A stretch of DNA of 64,000 nucleotides from Yarrowia lipolytica (GCF_001761485.1 NC_090772.1:2106501-2170500); one strand, 5' to 3'. Shown: positions 33,710 through 44,850, counted from the first letter of the stretch. Notes: generated from the sequence alone by a model not told the origin. Program-made: numbers and translations.

Positions 33710-35840
33710 ATGGTTTTGAAGAGCATAATGCGCACAGCCGCAGAAAAGTGAGTATTGGAGTGATGAAGCGATTTATTCTTGGCAACAAGTGTGTCATAGA
33801 TGGAAGTGTCTTCAGAACCTGGAGTTTGGTACACACTAAACATATTTGTCGTGTTACGTCTGATGTCCTGAGCTCAGCTACCTACAGTTGAAGTTCCGTG
33901 ACGTTTGCCGTATAGTTGACTTCTCACATGGAACTGATGACAGATCTGCTGCAATCCTATAGCTGAACTGGTGTTTGACAAACCACGCTGTGGCTTAGAT
34001 AATGTGGTAAATCAGATCGCCTTACGTTCCATCGCTGATCTCCCGTTACTCGAGACTAATCTAGAACCTAGCATCCCAACTCAGGTCGCACGACCTCCAA
34101 TCTCGCATTACTCAGCTCGAGTCCAAGACTCGTTCTGCTGTTTCTACACGGTTCTCCCTTGTCATTGATGCGTCCGTATTGTGTTCCTCGAGCCTTCCTA
34201 ATGTCAAGACTTGGCTGGAGGAACGTGCTGCAACCATTCTGATCCCAAAAAAGACCCTCGAGGTACTGGATCAGCGCAAGAATGGATTTCTACCGCTCAA
34301 CATGAACGCCCGTGGAGCGATCAGCTACATTGAATGGGTTCGCTCCAATAACACCCGGGCAGATCACCCCAACCCTGGGAAACTCATTATCCAGCATAAT
34401 GACGAGTTCATGCCGTGGAAGATGTGCCAGTCTCATCTTGTGGAGCAGCCTTCACCGGAAGAGCTCAACCTGATCAACAACGCTACTATGAAGGAGACAG
34501 AGATGGGAAGCAAGAATTCTAACACCGAATGTCCGGGTAGTGTAAAGCCTTTCATACGATGCGCCATTTGGCGCAAATCCACGGAAGAGTCTCGCAACTG
34601 GTGGGTTGTTACAGAAGATCCTCTTGTCAGCATATGGTGCAGGGCTTATGGAATCAGATCTCTTTCGCCTGCGGAGGTTGAACAAGAGTACAGACAGAGG
34701 GTGCGAGAACGCAGAGTTAGAGCAGCAGGGGCAGAGACAATTACCCAGCCAGTCAACCAAAGAGGCACTAGCACAAACATTCCTGTTTCCGCTAAGGTCT
34801 CGTCAACATCTGCGGGGGGAAATGGACACGATGGTCCCTCAAAGGCTGTTCTCCCCACTAACTCGCCTCAACAACCTCCACCCACTGCACACACTGCCGT
34901 TGCACCTCCTCTAGCTGGTGGAAATAACATCTGGAGCGACTCTAATTCAGGCTGGAATGATATGGCACTACAGTCAGGGTTTCTTCAACAAGAACCTGCT
35001 GGCGGAGTAGGACTTGGATTTCCTCCTGTGCCACCAAGCCATATGATGAACCACAACTATTCCGCCTACGGCCAGTTTGGACCGCCTCAAAATTTTCCTG
35101 TCTATCCTAATATGCCAGGGGTGGACCCTTTCACTGGCATGGACTACTCCATCGGACCATGGGACCCGTATGACCCTTACTACAATAGCAACTACAACTA
35201 CGGGAATCACGCCTATCCTAGCCAAGGATACACGCACCAGACAGGCTTTGGTCAGTCCAAAAACGCCCCTGACACTGGTCCCACCTTAAGTCAAGGCACA
35301 AATTCCTTGACAGGCACACCGGCACAGAACTCTACACCTGAGTTTGGAGAAGACATACGTACAGTGACATCGAACTGTGGTCAGGCAGACACGAATGACT
35401 TTTCTCATTTCAATTCGTTCGATTTCCTAGATGAAGGTGATGTTGCAGAAACAGACGACATAAAGAGTGTGGAGAGACAACTAAAAGAGGTACTGCGAGT
35501 GGAGGGCTATGACGGTATCAATGAAACAGCTGGTGGAGCTACAAGTAGTGGAGCAGCCGAGCCGACGACTGCGAGCATCTCAACGACTACTCCCAATAAA
35601 CCTCCCAAGCAGAGACGAGCCAACACTGCACCATCCAAGACCACCAAGAATAGCAATTCTACCAGTGGTACCCCGACGCGCAAGTCACGTGGAGAGCCCC
35701 GGTCCGCAAATAGATCACGTGCAAATATGGACCGTGGTACCCCATCCTCACACGGCACCCCAGGCAAAAAGCGTAATGCGCAGAGACCATCAGATCCTGA
35801 CTTCGTCAAGAGAGGTGAAGGAGTCCTGTGGACTCCTTAG
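33710..35840 (+). CDS. NMD4: NMD4-like PIN-domain protein (nonsense-mediated mRNA decay), two exons
   Basis: The long frame in 34065-35840 has no ATG near its front. Exon 1 is ATG 33710-33747 (38 nt, MVLKSIMRTAAE), ending at GTGAGT. The only acceptor in phase is CCAACTCAG ending at 34084, giving 597 residues. The N-terminal PIN domain has FSLVIDASVL (Asp about 41), the Asp of TLEVLDQRK (about 75) and WWVVTEDPLVSIWCRAYGI (Asp about 191). These match yeast Nmd4 (IIDASAF, TLNELDFL, LISEDPQIREMAMQCNI). The protein also ends GEGVLWTP, like the GTGELWSP end of Nmd4. Yeast Nmd4 has 218 residues; here about 350 Pro/Gly/Asn/Ser-rich residues separate the PIN domain from the end motif. Nmd4 binds the helicase Upf1 in the cytoplasm, and this is inferred for this protein. 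Confidence 0.75.
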
Positions 35841-38141
35841 GACATACGCCTATGTAACATAATCAATTTCACTTTCAACTGGTAATGTATGGATTTTCCG
35901 AGCATCCCAGATACGAGAACATTGCATTTCTTGGTACATGCGTTGTATGACACCCGTTATGGTGTCATATCATACTACTTGTAGGATACAATAGAAGTAC
36001 AAGTAGAAGCACACACATGCAATATACGGCCATAGTTGTGGATGGCTTCTTCAGAACCACACGCAGTTGGAATTTCTACAAGCACCACACATTAAATACA
36101 TGTAGTAACATACCCGCATCGTACTTGAATTGCAGCCTTGTCGGGAATAGTTTGATGACCTGGGCCCAGTCTCACGAAATGAAATTTCGTCGGTCTCTTT
36201 CGTCCACTCGTCCGACTCTCCCTTGTCTTCTAGCAAATAATGTGGTGAAAAGTGTTTACTTCCTGAAAAAATGACTCACCCCTGATTATTTTGCTTGTAC
36301 GAATATATTTTGTTGGGCAGGCTTTTAGAGAATTGTGCTCAATATGCCGGCTAGAAGTGTCCCGAGATGTGTGCGACAAGCTTCGGAGAATTCTCGGAGG
36401 GAGGAAGGGTTTGGGTCAGAACGCGGATAACGCGGATCAGCGGTTATCGAAAATAAATTATTTACTGATTAAATTGAAAACATGGGTATAAAAACACATG
36501 TATGTACGATAGTTGGGGTAAAAAGGAGATGTGGAACATTTTTACAACAACGAAAATCGTTAAATAATCGACTAAGTCAAGGAATCTAAAAACAGTGACA
36601 CACAGCTAGACAAGGCGTTCACATCATCGAGTGGCATGTATGGCATTACCCCACCCAGTCATAAAGTTTTCACGTGATCTTCAAATATTGCTGTAAGTTC
36701 GAACCCGTCATGACGAAAAATGAGTAAATTCCTGAATCATAGGGCCATTTGTCAGCTTATTTATTCCGGAGATAATAAATATAGAAGATTAGATTGGTCC
36801 CCTGGGTCAAATATATAGCCACAAGCATCAAAACGCAATAGGTCTTCCATAGCCTTCCTCTGTGGTCAGCACACATCTGTGGCTCTTCATTCATTCCTAC
36901 AACAATGTCCATTGTGCGACAAACGTCATTAGTGTTCAACCAGCCATAAACGGCATTTGTCTGAGATGACAACGCACCCACCTATGCCATCACGTGACCT
37001 TAGACAAAGAACGGCCCCACTCTGCGCCCCATGTCAAACCCCGTGGGGACTTGGCTACCACTTAGCACCACGCATCATCCCGGAGTTTAATACTTGTACA
37101 AGGTCTCTATGGCTCGATAAGAATCTGAAAAACATAACACGCAGCACACCAATCCCATACGAGTGCCAGGTACTTGTATAGGGCGACACGACCGTATCTC
37201 TTCCCAGCATTGTCATTAACACATTGATATGATTGAATAAAAAGTGGAATGGGGAGTGTGGGTACTTTTTTTCGACCTGCCCCAATCACAAAAATGGAGA
37301 TGGCCTTGTATGATTTTCAGGTATGCATGGAGCCAAGCCAGAATCGTGGGGTAAATGTACATTGCAGAATTGAGGCAGCAACGTGCACATGTGCATATTG
37401 GGGAAAGACGAAAATGATGTTATAATTTCCGGTGTGTCACGAATTTGCCCTTGATGTCTGGAAGCCATTTTCACAATATAACTGACCAACCAATTCGCAC
37501 TATTGGGTCCTTTTCGTATGCTAAGGGTAGTTGCAACACTAGTGATCCAACTAGGGGTTAGGGGTGCGGGGTGGATTTATGTTTTATGGCTCATCTTGGG
37601 GGACAAAATGTTGAGTTACTTTTCTCGAAGTGGTTGAATGAGGATGAAAATCTACTCATACGAGAGATGCGGTTCATTCAGGTCCCATGACGTCTTTTTT
37701 CCGTTCTCCAGTGTTCGACTTTGTTTTTTTTTTGGTATCCAAATTTTTTGTCACACAACGGGCGTGACATGACTCCTGCTGTAGTCTTACTACAAGTAGT
37801 GAGAGGTAAATTTGAGACTAGAAATGAACCATATCCGAGATTTCGCGATAACGAAAGAATAAATCCTACCAGGTGGGTCGCAATTTCGTCCAATGTTCTC
37901 CTAACAAATCTATCCCCACCTCTCTCTCTCATTGCATTAACCTCTCTGCAGTGCAATGCAACCTGTGTGTCAGACTATTGGTTTTACCCCGTGCTTCCAG
38001 GCAGACATAAGGTTCACCCGAGTTTGCAATATAACTACGGTGAGGGAAGGTGGTACGGGTGGGTACGAAAAAGGATCAAGTTGAGTGCTTTTTGGAGACT
38101 ACGACAGCTCAGCTCAGCTACACTGTCAATCAAACAGACCT
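35841..38141. other. Intergenic, 2.3 kb
   Basis: No supported gene. A 159-codon frame at 37721-38200 begins at a TTG, has no domain and overlaps the leader of the transcription-factor gene. CACGTG palindromes occur at about 36671 and 36993, and GTAC words at 35935-36005. Confidence 0.4.
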
Positions 38142-38170
38142 ACACGACAAGACACGACAAGACACGACAG
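38142..38170. repeat. Tandem repeat GACACGACAA x3
   Basis: Three 10-bp copies in the A/C-rich leader of the zinc-cluster gene, about 150-180 nt before its ATG. Confidence 0.75.
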
Positions 38171-38320
38171 GCCGTGCACAATATCGCGAGTGCCACTTGA
38201 CCACTCGATTGCCGAGATTCGCGACAAAGGATTAGGACGAGGAACGACAGACACGACTGAGAGACCAGGTTACAGAATCAGTGACAGTACTGCCACAAAC
38301 CCGAAACCGAACCATACACA

Positions 38321-40867
38321 ATGAGTGTCAAGAAACCGCCACAAACCAGGAAGCTGTCGGACACCCCATCATCCCTCGCCGCGTCCGTGGACAAGAAGGG
38401 CGGCAAGGATGACAAGAAGAAAAAATTGGTGGTTGCCTGCATGGCTTGCCGGGCTAAAAAGGTGAAATGCTCTTCGGACAAACCGGCATGCAAGAACTGC
38501 CTCAGGTTGGGTGTTCCATGCGAGTACCCGCTGATCCGCAACCGCGGATCGCGTTTTGGATACTCTGGATACCTGGAGAAACGACTTGGAAGCTTGGAGA
38601 ATTGTTTGCTCAGTCAGGACGCTAAAAATGGCCTGAGCGGCGTCATCAAGCTTGTCCCAGTATATCCTTGTCAGGCACAGTCACAACCGCCACCTCAGCA
38701 ACCGCCACCACAACACGCGACACCACAGCCACCCTCGTCTGTGCCCCCGGGTCATTCGCCCGAAACCCCCCGGTATGCGGAATCCAATGCTTCAGACGAG
38801 AGTACACTCACAATTAAGTTGCCATCTCCAGAGTTGACGGACCACTTTGTGTCGCTCTACTTCAAGCATATTCACAATCACACATACTCTTATCTTTACA
38901 GGCCACATTTTGAGGAGAGAATACGCAATGGAACAGTCAACAAAGCCCTTGTCTATGCCGTTTGTGGTCTCTGCTGTAGATTTTCAAACCACCCGTTGAT
39001 CGAACCTGGAGCCAAAGACTATTTGGGTGCCCAGTACATCACACAAGCGAGGAAGCTGATCCGATCACAGCTGGAAGAGCCCGATATCGAGACGGTACAG
39101 GCATCAATTTGTGTCGTCCAATACGAGTTTTTTCTGGCCAATGGATCCAAGTCTATGATCTACATTGGCTTGGCTATCCGCATGGCTTCCCACTTGTCAT
39201 TATTCAAGGAGCTGGAGGGTCCGGAACTTGAGACAAGCACTTGGCAGGAGAGAGAATTGCGTCGACGAACCTGGTGGAGCATAGTAGTTCTTGATAGACT
39301 CGCGCACGGCACTAACTGGACACTGCTAATCCCTCCAGAACATTTCGAAGTACAGCTCCCTTGCTCCCGCGAAGACTTTGAGAACAACCGACAGACCCGA
39401 ACTGTTTTTTTGGATGGTCGTGAGTCCGATATTGCTCTGGATGAGGATAAGGAATCAAAAGTGGCGTCGCCAAAAGAGTACGAGTACAACATTTTCTCGC
39501 TGCACATCTTGATTGTGGAGGCTTGGTCGCGGGTTACTAAGTATGCAAACGACGGCGCCTTGAGAAAGGGTGCAAAGAGTGGCAAAAATGATGTTACAGC
39601 GATCAAGGAGGACTCCAAGTCCACCGATAGTATCATCAAGGAAAAAAGCGCCACGCCCACAAAAGACGACCTCCTACCCTGGCAAAATGGCTCTGATTTC
39701 CAGACCCTTGCATCTTTGATTGCAAAGATCCAAGAAAAGATCCCGCCTCATCTGCAGCTGAGTGCTGAGAACCTGCAGGCTGCCACAGTTCAGGGGATTC
39801 ATGGCATGTTTGTGCATGTCCATTGCGTATTGCAACAGACCATTTGTACCCTATACCAGACCGTGTATCCTCTCAATACCTCTCTGTACACAACTAAACA
39901 AGTGGAGGCTATCCCTCGATGCTTCATTGAGACGGCAGCTATCAATATTGTCAACTCAGCTGGCGTTATTTCATCTGTAGCCCAGCAGTTGCTGCACCAC
40001 AACATGGTCCCTGCCCCGTTCGTCGGCTTCTGCATTTTCTCGACATCCCCCGTTCACATCGCCAACACTTTCAGTCAGGATACGCAGACAGCAGCTGCCG
40101 CCCAGCATAATCTCGCACTCAACCTCAGGTTACTCATCAATCTCAAGGACTACTGGCAGGTGGTATCAATGTGGTGTTCGACTATCAGAGAGCGATATTC
40201 TGAGAAGTTGCAACAGGTGGAGGGCGGTCGTCGTTCTGGAAAGACCGAGGAGCCCCTGATTTACAACCACCATTACACCCCCACCAACGCAAAATTCAAG
40301 TCTGGGGAGATAGACAAGCGCAAAGTGGCCGCGGCTGCTATGCGTCAAAAGACACAAACCCAAGAGAATTCGGGGATACCTAAGGAGGCAAACACTTGGT
40401 CCCAGGCTACAGCATCCATGGCAGAGACCAAGCCACCCAGTGTCAAAACCCCATCCATTCCGTCCACGCCTGTTTTGATGAGCGTTTTCACTGAGATGGG
40501 CTCCGCAGCCAACAACATGTCGTTTGCTCTGCCTCAAGCTCTGCAATCTGTGTCAAAGACCAACACCCCCGCGGCCTCCCCAAGGACTCATGCCGAAGAC
40601 ACTGATCTGAACATGTTGAAAAATGTTCTATATCCTAGCTTCTCAAACCCTCCCATTTATGGTGTCGAGGCTCCTGCTTCTTTGCCTCCACAGGTCAATA
40701 TCACCAACCCCTCGTCTCCCAAGAACTGGGACCTGTTCCCAGAGTTGACTAATGCTCCCACCGAGTATGGCTTCCATGACCTCGGAGAGCAGTGGCTACG
40801 GCATTTTGAAATTGGAGTGGATGATATTCAGCGCGTCTTCCCAAGAGGGGAAGAAGGCTACATGTAA
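38321..40867 (+). CDS. Zn2Cys6 transcription factor with fungal-specific domain
   Basis: An 848-residue protein. The zinc cluster is perfect: Cys40, 43, 50, 57, 60 and 67 (CMACRAKKVKC, then CKNC, then C), with the basic loop RAKKVK that contacts CGG half-sites. A Lys-rich stretch precedes it and a short linker follows (FGYSGYLEKRLGSLENCLL), which could form the dimer coiled coil. After a Pro/Gln-rich spacer comes the fungal-specific regulatory domain from about residue 165 (TDHFVSLYFKHIHNHTYSYL.., then IGLAIRMASHLSLFKE and the RRRTWW block). The C-terminal third is Ser/Thr/Pro-rich, as in activation regions. Nuclear regulator; the target pathway cannot be told. The leader is A/C-rich and carries a short repeat. 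Confidence 0.92.
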   Translation: MSVKKPPQTRKLSDTPSSLAASVDKKGGKDDKKKKLVVACMACRAKKVKCSSDKPACKNCLRLGVPCEYPLIRNRGSRFGYSGYLEKRLGSLENCLLSQDAKNGLSGVIKLVPVYPCQAQSQPPPQQPPPQHATPQPPSSVPPGHSPETPRYAESNASDESTLTIKLPSPELTDHFVSLYFKHIHNHTYSYLYRPHFEERIRNGTVNKALVYAVCGLCCRFSNHPLIEPGAKDYLGAQYITQARKLIRSQLEEPDIETVQASICVVQYEFFLANGSKSMIYIGLAIRMASHLSLFKELEGPELETSTWQERELRRRTWWSIVVLDRLAHGTNWTLLIPPEHFEVQLPCSREDFENNRQTRTVFLDGRESDIALDEDKESKVASPKEYEYNIFSLHILIVEAWSRVTKYANDGALRKGAKSGKNDVTAIKEDSKSTDSIIKEKSATPTKDDLLPWQNGSDFQTLASLIAKIQEKIPPHLQLSAENLQAATVQGIHGMFVHVHCVLQQTICTLYQTVYPLNTSLYTTKQVEAIPRCFIETAAINIVNSAGVISSVAQQLLHHNMVPAPFVGFCIFSTSPVHIANTFSQDTQTAAAAQHNLALNLRLLINLKDYWQVVSMWCSTIRERYSEKLQQVEGGRRSGKTEEPLIYNHHYTPTNAKFKSGEIDKRKVAAAAMRQKTQTQENSGIPKEANTWSQATASMAETKPPSVKTPSIPSTPVLMSVFTEMGSAANNMSFALPQALQSVSKTNTPAASPRTHAEDTDLNMLKNVLYPSFSNPPIYGVEAPASLPPQVNITNPSSPKNWDLFPELTNAPTEYGFHDLGEQWLRHFEIGVDDIQRVFPRGEEGYM

Positions 40868-41026
40868 TTTGTATGTAAAATGTATTACTATTTATTATTG
40901 ATTGGCTTCTAGTTAGAAGATTACTTGTCTCGTAGTAGTAGTTTCAGTGCAGTGTACAGTATCACCGTCATACTGCGTGTGGTTAATGATTTTTAATTAT
41001 ATTGTTTATGTGCTAGGGCAGAATGC

Positions 41027-42208
41027 TTACTCGAGCTTGGTCTCCTCCAGCTTCTGTGCAACAGACTCAGCGGCATCACCCTCGGCAGGCTTTGCGCCAC
41101 CAGGGTATCGAGAACCCTTGTTTTTGACCTTCTTCTCCTTCTTGGGGGCAGCAACAGGAGGAGGGTAAGCCAGCTTCTCAATCTTCTGGAACTCCTCGTT
41201 GTTAACAAACTCATCACGGATGGGCTTAAGCAGGCCGTCGATGGCAGCGGCCACACCGGTCTTAAGGTCAACAGGAGACAGCTTCTCAGCAGCGAAAGCC
41301 TCCTTGAGCTCGGCGACAGAGTTGAAAGAGACATTTCCTCCGTACTGCTCAGGTCGCTCGATGTTAAAAGTGGCCTTGCCCTTGTTCTTAAGCTCGGCAA
41401 TAGGGAAAACGACATACTCAACGAAAGAAAGCAAGCCGTTACCCTCAACTTCGCCAGCAGCACAGTAGGCAGCGTTGATCTTCTTCTTGATAGTCTTGGT
41501 GTCCTCAAGCAGATCAATCTTGGAGTTAGGGTCAGAGGCAGACATCTTACCACCCTGAGTAAGTCCGGGAACCATGGGGTTCATCATGTGTGCTCGCTTC
41601 TTGTAACCAATGGAAGTTAGGTTCTCCTCAGCAAGAACAAAAATCTTTCGCTGGTCAACACCGCCGAACTGCGCATCAACACCCAGGTACTCCTCATCGA
41701 GAGCCTGCATCAGGGGGTAGATGAGACCAGAGAGCAGAGGGTTATCAACCTGCTTGACAACATCAGCACCAGCTCGCTTGGCGTCATTGACGGAGACACG
41801 GTTGGACAGCTTGAAAAGGTCCATGGTGTACTCAGCGCTGAGCTCGAAAGATCGACCAATAACGAAAGTCAACTTGTCAAGGGGAACACCAATAGATCGA
41901 AGGATGGCCTTGATCATGTACTCGTAGTACTGCACTCGGTGCTGAACCAACTCAAGAGGGGCCTTCATGTTGTCGAGAAAAGCATGCAAGTCAGCGAGCA
42001 GAATCTTGACTTCACAGCCAGCCGCCAGAAAGTCGGCAATTTTAGTCATGGGTACAAAGTAACCACAATGAGGTTTTCCAGTTGGTGCAGTACCCCAGTA
42101 GATCTTGAGCTCTCGCTCCTTGAGAGTGTCAAGAATGATCTGCTTGTTGAGAACCTCCTGGAGGTTACGCGAGATCAAGTCGTACTTCTGCTCCACAGTC
42201 TGGGACAT
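41027..42208 (-). CDS. TYS1: Cytosolic tyrosyl-tRNA synthetase
   Basis: A 393-residue protein (yeast Tys1 has 394), starting at the ATG of [15 protein letters not shown]. It charges tRNA-Tyr with tyrosine. The class I signatures are present: [12 protein letters not shown] carries the HIGH-like motif (HCGY), and [12 protein letters not shown] is the KMSKS loop. Between them lie the tyrosine-pocket residues (..[17 protein letters not shown].., ..[25 protein letters not shown]..). The Lys-rich C-terminal extension ([17 protein letters not shown]) is typical of fungal enzymes. No mitochondrial leader is seen. The tail-to-tail spacing to the zinc-cluster gene is 159 bp. A telomere-like TTAGGG repeat 70 bp upstream may be a Tbf1/Tay1-type promoter site. 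Confidence 0.95.
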   Translation of the reverse strand: MSQTVEQKYDLISRNLQEVLNKQIILDTLKERELKIYWGTAPTGKPHCGYFVPMTKIADFLAAGCEVKILLADLHAFLDNMKAPLELVQHRVQYYEYMIKAILRSIGVPLDKLTFVIGRSFELSAEYTMDLFKLSNRVSVNDAKRAGADVVKQVDNPLLSGLIYPLMQALDEEYLGVDAQFGGVDQRKIFVLAEENLTSIGYKKRAHMMNPMVPGLTQGGKMSASDPNSKIDLLEDTKTIKKKINAAYCAAGEVEGNGLLSFVEYVVFPIAELKNKGKATFNIERPEQYGGNVSFNSVAELKEAFAAEKLSPVDLKTGVAAAIDGLLKPIRDEFVNNEEFQKIEKLAYPPPVAAPKKEKKVKNKGSRYPGGAKPAEGDAAESVAQKLEETKLE

Positions 42209-42277
42209 TTTTCGTGCGATCGTGGGTGTATATGTTGTCTGGTCTCGTGTGAGTAATATCCATTTTTCACAATGCAA

Positions 42278-42291
42278 GGTTAGGGTTAGGG
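42278..42291. promoter_or_regulatory. Tbf1/Tay1-type site GGTTAGGGTTAGGG in the TYS1 promoter
   Basis: Two and a third TTAGGG units, 70-83 bp upstream of the TYS1 ATG. Myb-domain proteins (Tbf1 of yeasts, Tay1 of Y. lipolytica) bind TTAGGG repeats and, in many fungi, sit in promoters of translation genes. Binding here is inferred. Confidence 0.5.
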
Positions 42292-43273
42292 CATTTTAGG
42301 AGGTTTCGGAGTCAGCCTAGAACTTGTAATGATAGCATTTGTGAGTGACTGTTGTGAAAAACTCAAAATTATCCATACTGGCACTAATTACAAGTATTGT
42401 CTACCCTTTCTGAAAGGTAGACAACATACTGTAGGCTCTCTTCGTCTCAACCTAACCAGCACTTCAGTCCCACCTTACCCTTACAGTACAGTACGAGTAC
42501 GAGTACTATACTTACTGTATTGTAAGTCGAACTCCCCTCTAAGTGCATTGGGTTACTGCTTCCCGCCCTGATCATAGAATGGTTAATCCTCAAAAATGAA
42601 CAGGGAAGCCATTGTACCGAAGCGACCACCAGATGATTATAACTACTTATGAAACAATGGGATAATCGGCTGTGGATGGAATGCCAAAGCGACTCATGTA
42701 TGGTCTATTCGTAGCTACTTGTAGCCACGTCAAGTTGAAAGATCCAAATAGAGCATCGCACGACAGGCTTCAAAAAATCTACAGGAGGTTTGCTGGTTCG
42801 ACAGTCATGACCATTAGTCTGCACAAGTACATGTACAGTACTACAGTATACCGGTATTTGTACAAGTACTTGTACTTTTATATTTTAAAGTCATACATGA
42901 TTACACGTACGAGTAGATTCTCGGCGACTCTTCGGCATGTTGAGGGGTGAACTTTCCTACAAGTAGATCCACGCGACACTCTGCTACAAGTACTGTTTAT
43001 TCTATAACAAACTGCTTTCAAGGAGTGTAGCAGGACATCCAGTAGGAGATACGGCCATGTGCGTCTTGTGATTAATACAGTACTGTACAGTATTTAAACA
43101 GTTGTGGTTGTTTCTCCAGCTTATGTGTGCATCAAAGTTTCTCCCCGCCCCACAGAAGACACCCCCGTTGGTTCCACGGCGTGGGTAAGCTAGATTGACC
43201 GCACTTAAATTGTTAATACATAAGCAAGCATCCGGATATATCATCGAGCTGCCGTTGATACACCCATTCTAAC
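42292..43273. other. Divergent intergenic region TYS1/thioesterase
   Basis: Non-coding. GTAC-word clusters at about 42483-42520, 42825-42880, 42900-42915 and 43078-43092. No other gene seen. Confidence 0.5.
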
Positions 43274-43924
43274 ATGATCGGTCGCGGAGTGAAGCGTTGC
43301 AATGGTGGAAGGGTATTGAGAAACAGGGTTCGACATTTCAACGATACGTTTAAACGCTCAGCATTGCGATGTACTACGTCTCCGATTCAACCACACAACT
43401 CTCCGGAAACGGTACCACCTGAATGGCTACAGCCTCTGCTGGATGTGTCAGAGGGTACAGGGTACGATGTGAACGATGCTGGATTGCTAGGACAGCCCGT
43501 TGCCTGGGGCGACCAAGACTCTAATGACCACGTCAATAGCGTGACCTACATCAAGTATTTTGAAACAGGCCGGTTTCATTTCCTTATGGAAATGTTTAAA
43601 TCAAGGGGGCTTGCCTTCAATGATCTTATGAGTCCTAAGGGAATCGTTTCAGTATTTCGCAGCGCTGAGATCCAATGGAGAAGGCCCATTCAATACCCAG
43701 ACAGGATCTCTGTTATTCACAAGATTGAGCCGTTAACTGCACCTGACAGATACGTTCTCAAAGGTGTCATTGTTTCTCATCAATCTAGAAGCGTGGCATG
43801 CCGGATCAAAGAAACACTTGTGACCGTTGATAGTGCTAATGGAAGCCAAAAGTGCGATATCCCTCCAAAATTCAAGGCTGTATTTGAAGAATGGGCCAGA
43901 AAATCAAATCCTGATCATTCTTGA
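43274..43924 (+). CDS. Hotdog-fold acyl-CoA thioesterase-like protein, probably mitochondrial
   Basis: A 216-residue protein. The first 35 residues are rich in Arg/Lys and free of acidic residues until about residue 24 (MIGRGVKRCNGGRVLRNRVR), a plausible mitochondrial presequence. The 4HBT hotdog domain is marked by VAWGDQDSNDHVNSVTYIKYFETGRF, with the D..DxNxHxNN-like active-site loop of YbgC-type thioesterases and the following long helix. VSVFRSAEIQWRRPIQYPDRISVIHKIE then forms the central beta strands. The substrate acyl-CoA cannot be told. Fungal relatives are mostly uncharacterised; some mitochondrial ribosome-associated proteins share the fold, so enzymatic activity is inferred only. 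Confidence 0.8.
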   Translation: MIGRGVKRCNGGRVLRNRVRHFNDTFKRSALRCTTSPIQPHNSPETVPPEWLQPLLDVSEGTGYDVNDAGLLGQPVAWGDQDSNDHVNSVTYIKYFETGRFHFLMEMFKSRGLAFNDLMSPKGIVSVFRSAEIQWRRPIQYPDRISVIHKIEPLTAPDRYVLKGVIVSHQSRSVACRIKETLVTVDSANGSQKCDIPPKFKAVFEEWARKSNPDHS

Positions 43925-44605
43925 ATAATGTTTCCCAGGGGGCTTGACACTTGGACTTGGGTAGTCCGTTGATGGCATCTGTTGCCATATAAAAGTACTA
44001 CAGTACAGTACTTGTACTACAAGTAACCATCTTTTTGGGCTCTGAATGTAACGACATTGTTCAAGCTCCTGATATACAGCAGCTACAAGAGTTGCACATT
44101 CAAATACCAAACATATTCATAACTCGCCGTGGAAAATGGTTTTGCAAGTACAAGTACAGAGCTACACACACAAATATGCTCAGCTGAATAACTAGAAGGA
44201 GGCAATTCCGATGAACAGTACGTACATTATTTGTATTATCGAGATATACCATCTACTTGTAGGTTTCTACGACGATCAGAAGTCCTTTCATATAGATGAA
44301 CAAATGAAGCTCTCCACCTGTCTCCCTCTCTTGCCCTCAGCTGTTACTAACAGTACATACTGTACATGTACGGTATGTAATTGTACTGGTACAGTATGTC
44401 CCGGCCATATGATTACAAACACATGATGTCGAATAGAAATACACTGTAGAGTAAAACGCACTCAGTTCATGTACACTTGATAATCCATTTTTTGTTATTA
44501 ATTAAGTGACTGAGAGTCGCGATTTTGTACCATGACTTCCTATCTCGTCATGTACAAAATCTGACCTCATTTCGACCCGAATCATGTTATCTTGACTGAG
44601 TCGAT
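43925..44605. other. Convergent intergenic region with GTAC-word cluster
   Basis: Non-coding, between the thioesterase and the metallothionein (tail to tail). Dense GTAC words at 43996-44024 and 44350-44400. Confidence 0.5.
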
Positions 44606-44785
44606 CTAGCACTTGCAGGAGCCCTCGCACTTGCAAGACTCACACTTGCAAGTGGTGGACTTCTCACACTCGCAGGCCTTAGCGCACTTACAAGACTCAC
44701 AGGAGCAAGGAGAGCAAGTGCAAGCCTTCTCGCAGGCGCAGTTAGTGCAGGGCTTAGGGCAGGAACAGTTGGTAGAGCAGGCCAT
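44606..44785 (-). CDS. Metallothionein, 59 residues, 20 cysteines
   Basis: A short gene read directly from the minus strand: starts MACSTNCSCPKPCTNC and ends ..CESCKCEGSCKC. Of 59 residues 20 are Cys, nearly all in CxC or CxxC pairs, with Lys, Ser and Glu between and no aromatic residue or His. This is the composition of a metallothionein that binds Cu(I), Zn or Cd in thiolate clusters in the cytosol. Y. lipolytica is known to carry a small family of such MTP genes; I cannot say which member this is. A TATAAAA lies 59 nt upstream of the ATG and the leader is A/C-rich, so strong regulated expression is likely. No clear copper-fist (Ace1-type) site was recognised by eye. Confidence 0.93.
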   Translation of the reverse strand: MACSTNCSCPKPCTNCACEKACTCSPCSCESCKCAKACECEKSTTCKCESCKCEGSCKC

Positions 44786-44843
44786 TTCGTAGTAGTTGGT
44801 GTTGGTGTTGGTTAAGATACTGTCAAGTGCAGACTCGTGTCCC

Positions 44844-44850
44844 TTTTATA
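44844..44850 (-). promoter_or_regulatory. TATA box of the metallothionein gene
   Basis: TATAAAA on the minus strand, 59 nt upstream of the metallothionein ATG. Confidence 0.65.

Noticed and set aside
36690-36712. GTTCGAACCC resembling a tRNA T loop
   Set aside because: Flanking bases do not pair as a T stem and no cloverleaf can be drawn upstream.
37721-38200. 159-codon frame before the zinc-cluster gene
   Set aside because: Starts at TTG, no domain, and overlaps the A/C-rich leader and a tandem repeat.
42240-42260. GTGAGT donor upstream of TYS1 on the plus strand
   Set aside because: No open frame before or behind it; TYS1 is complete without introns on the minus strand.
42278-42291. Telomere remnant
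   Set aside because: Only two and a third TTAGGG units, not the Yarrowia telomere unit, and placed in a core promoter; a protein-binding site is the better reading.
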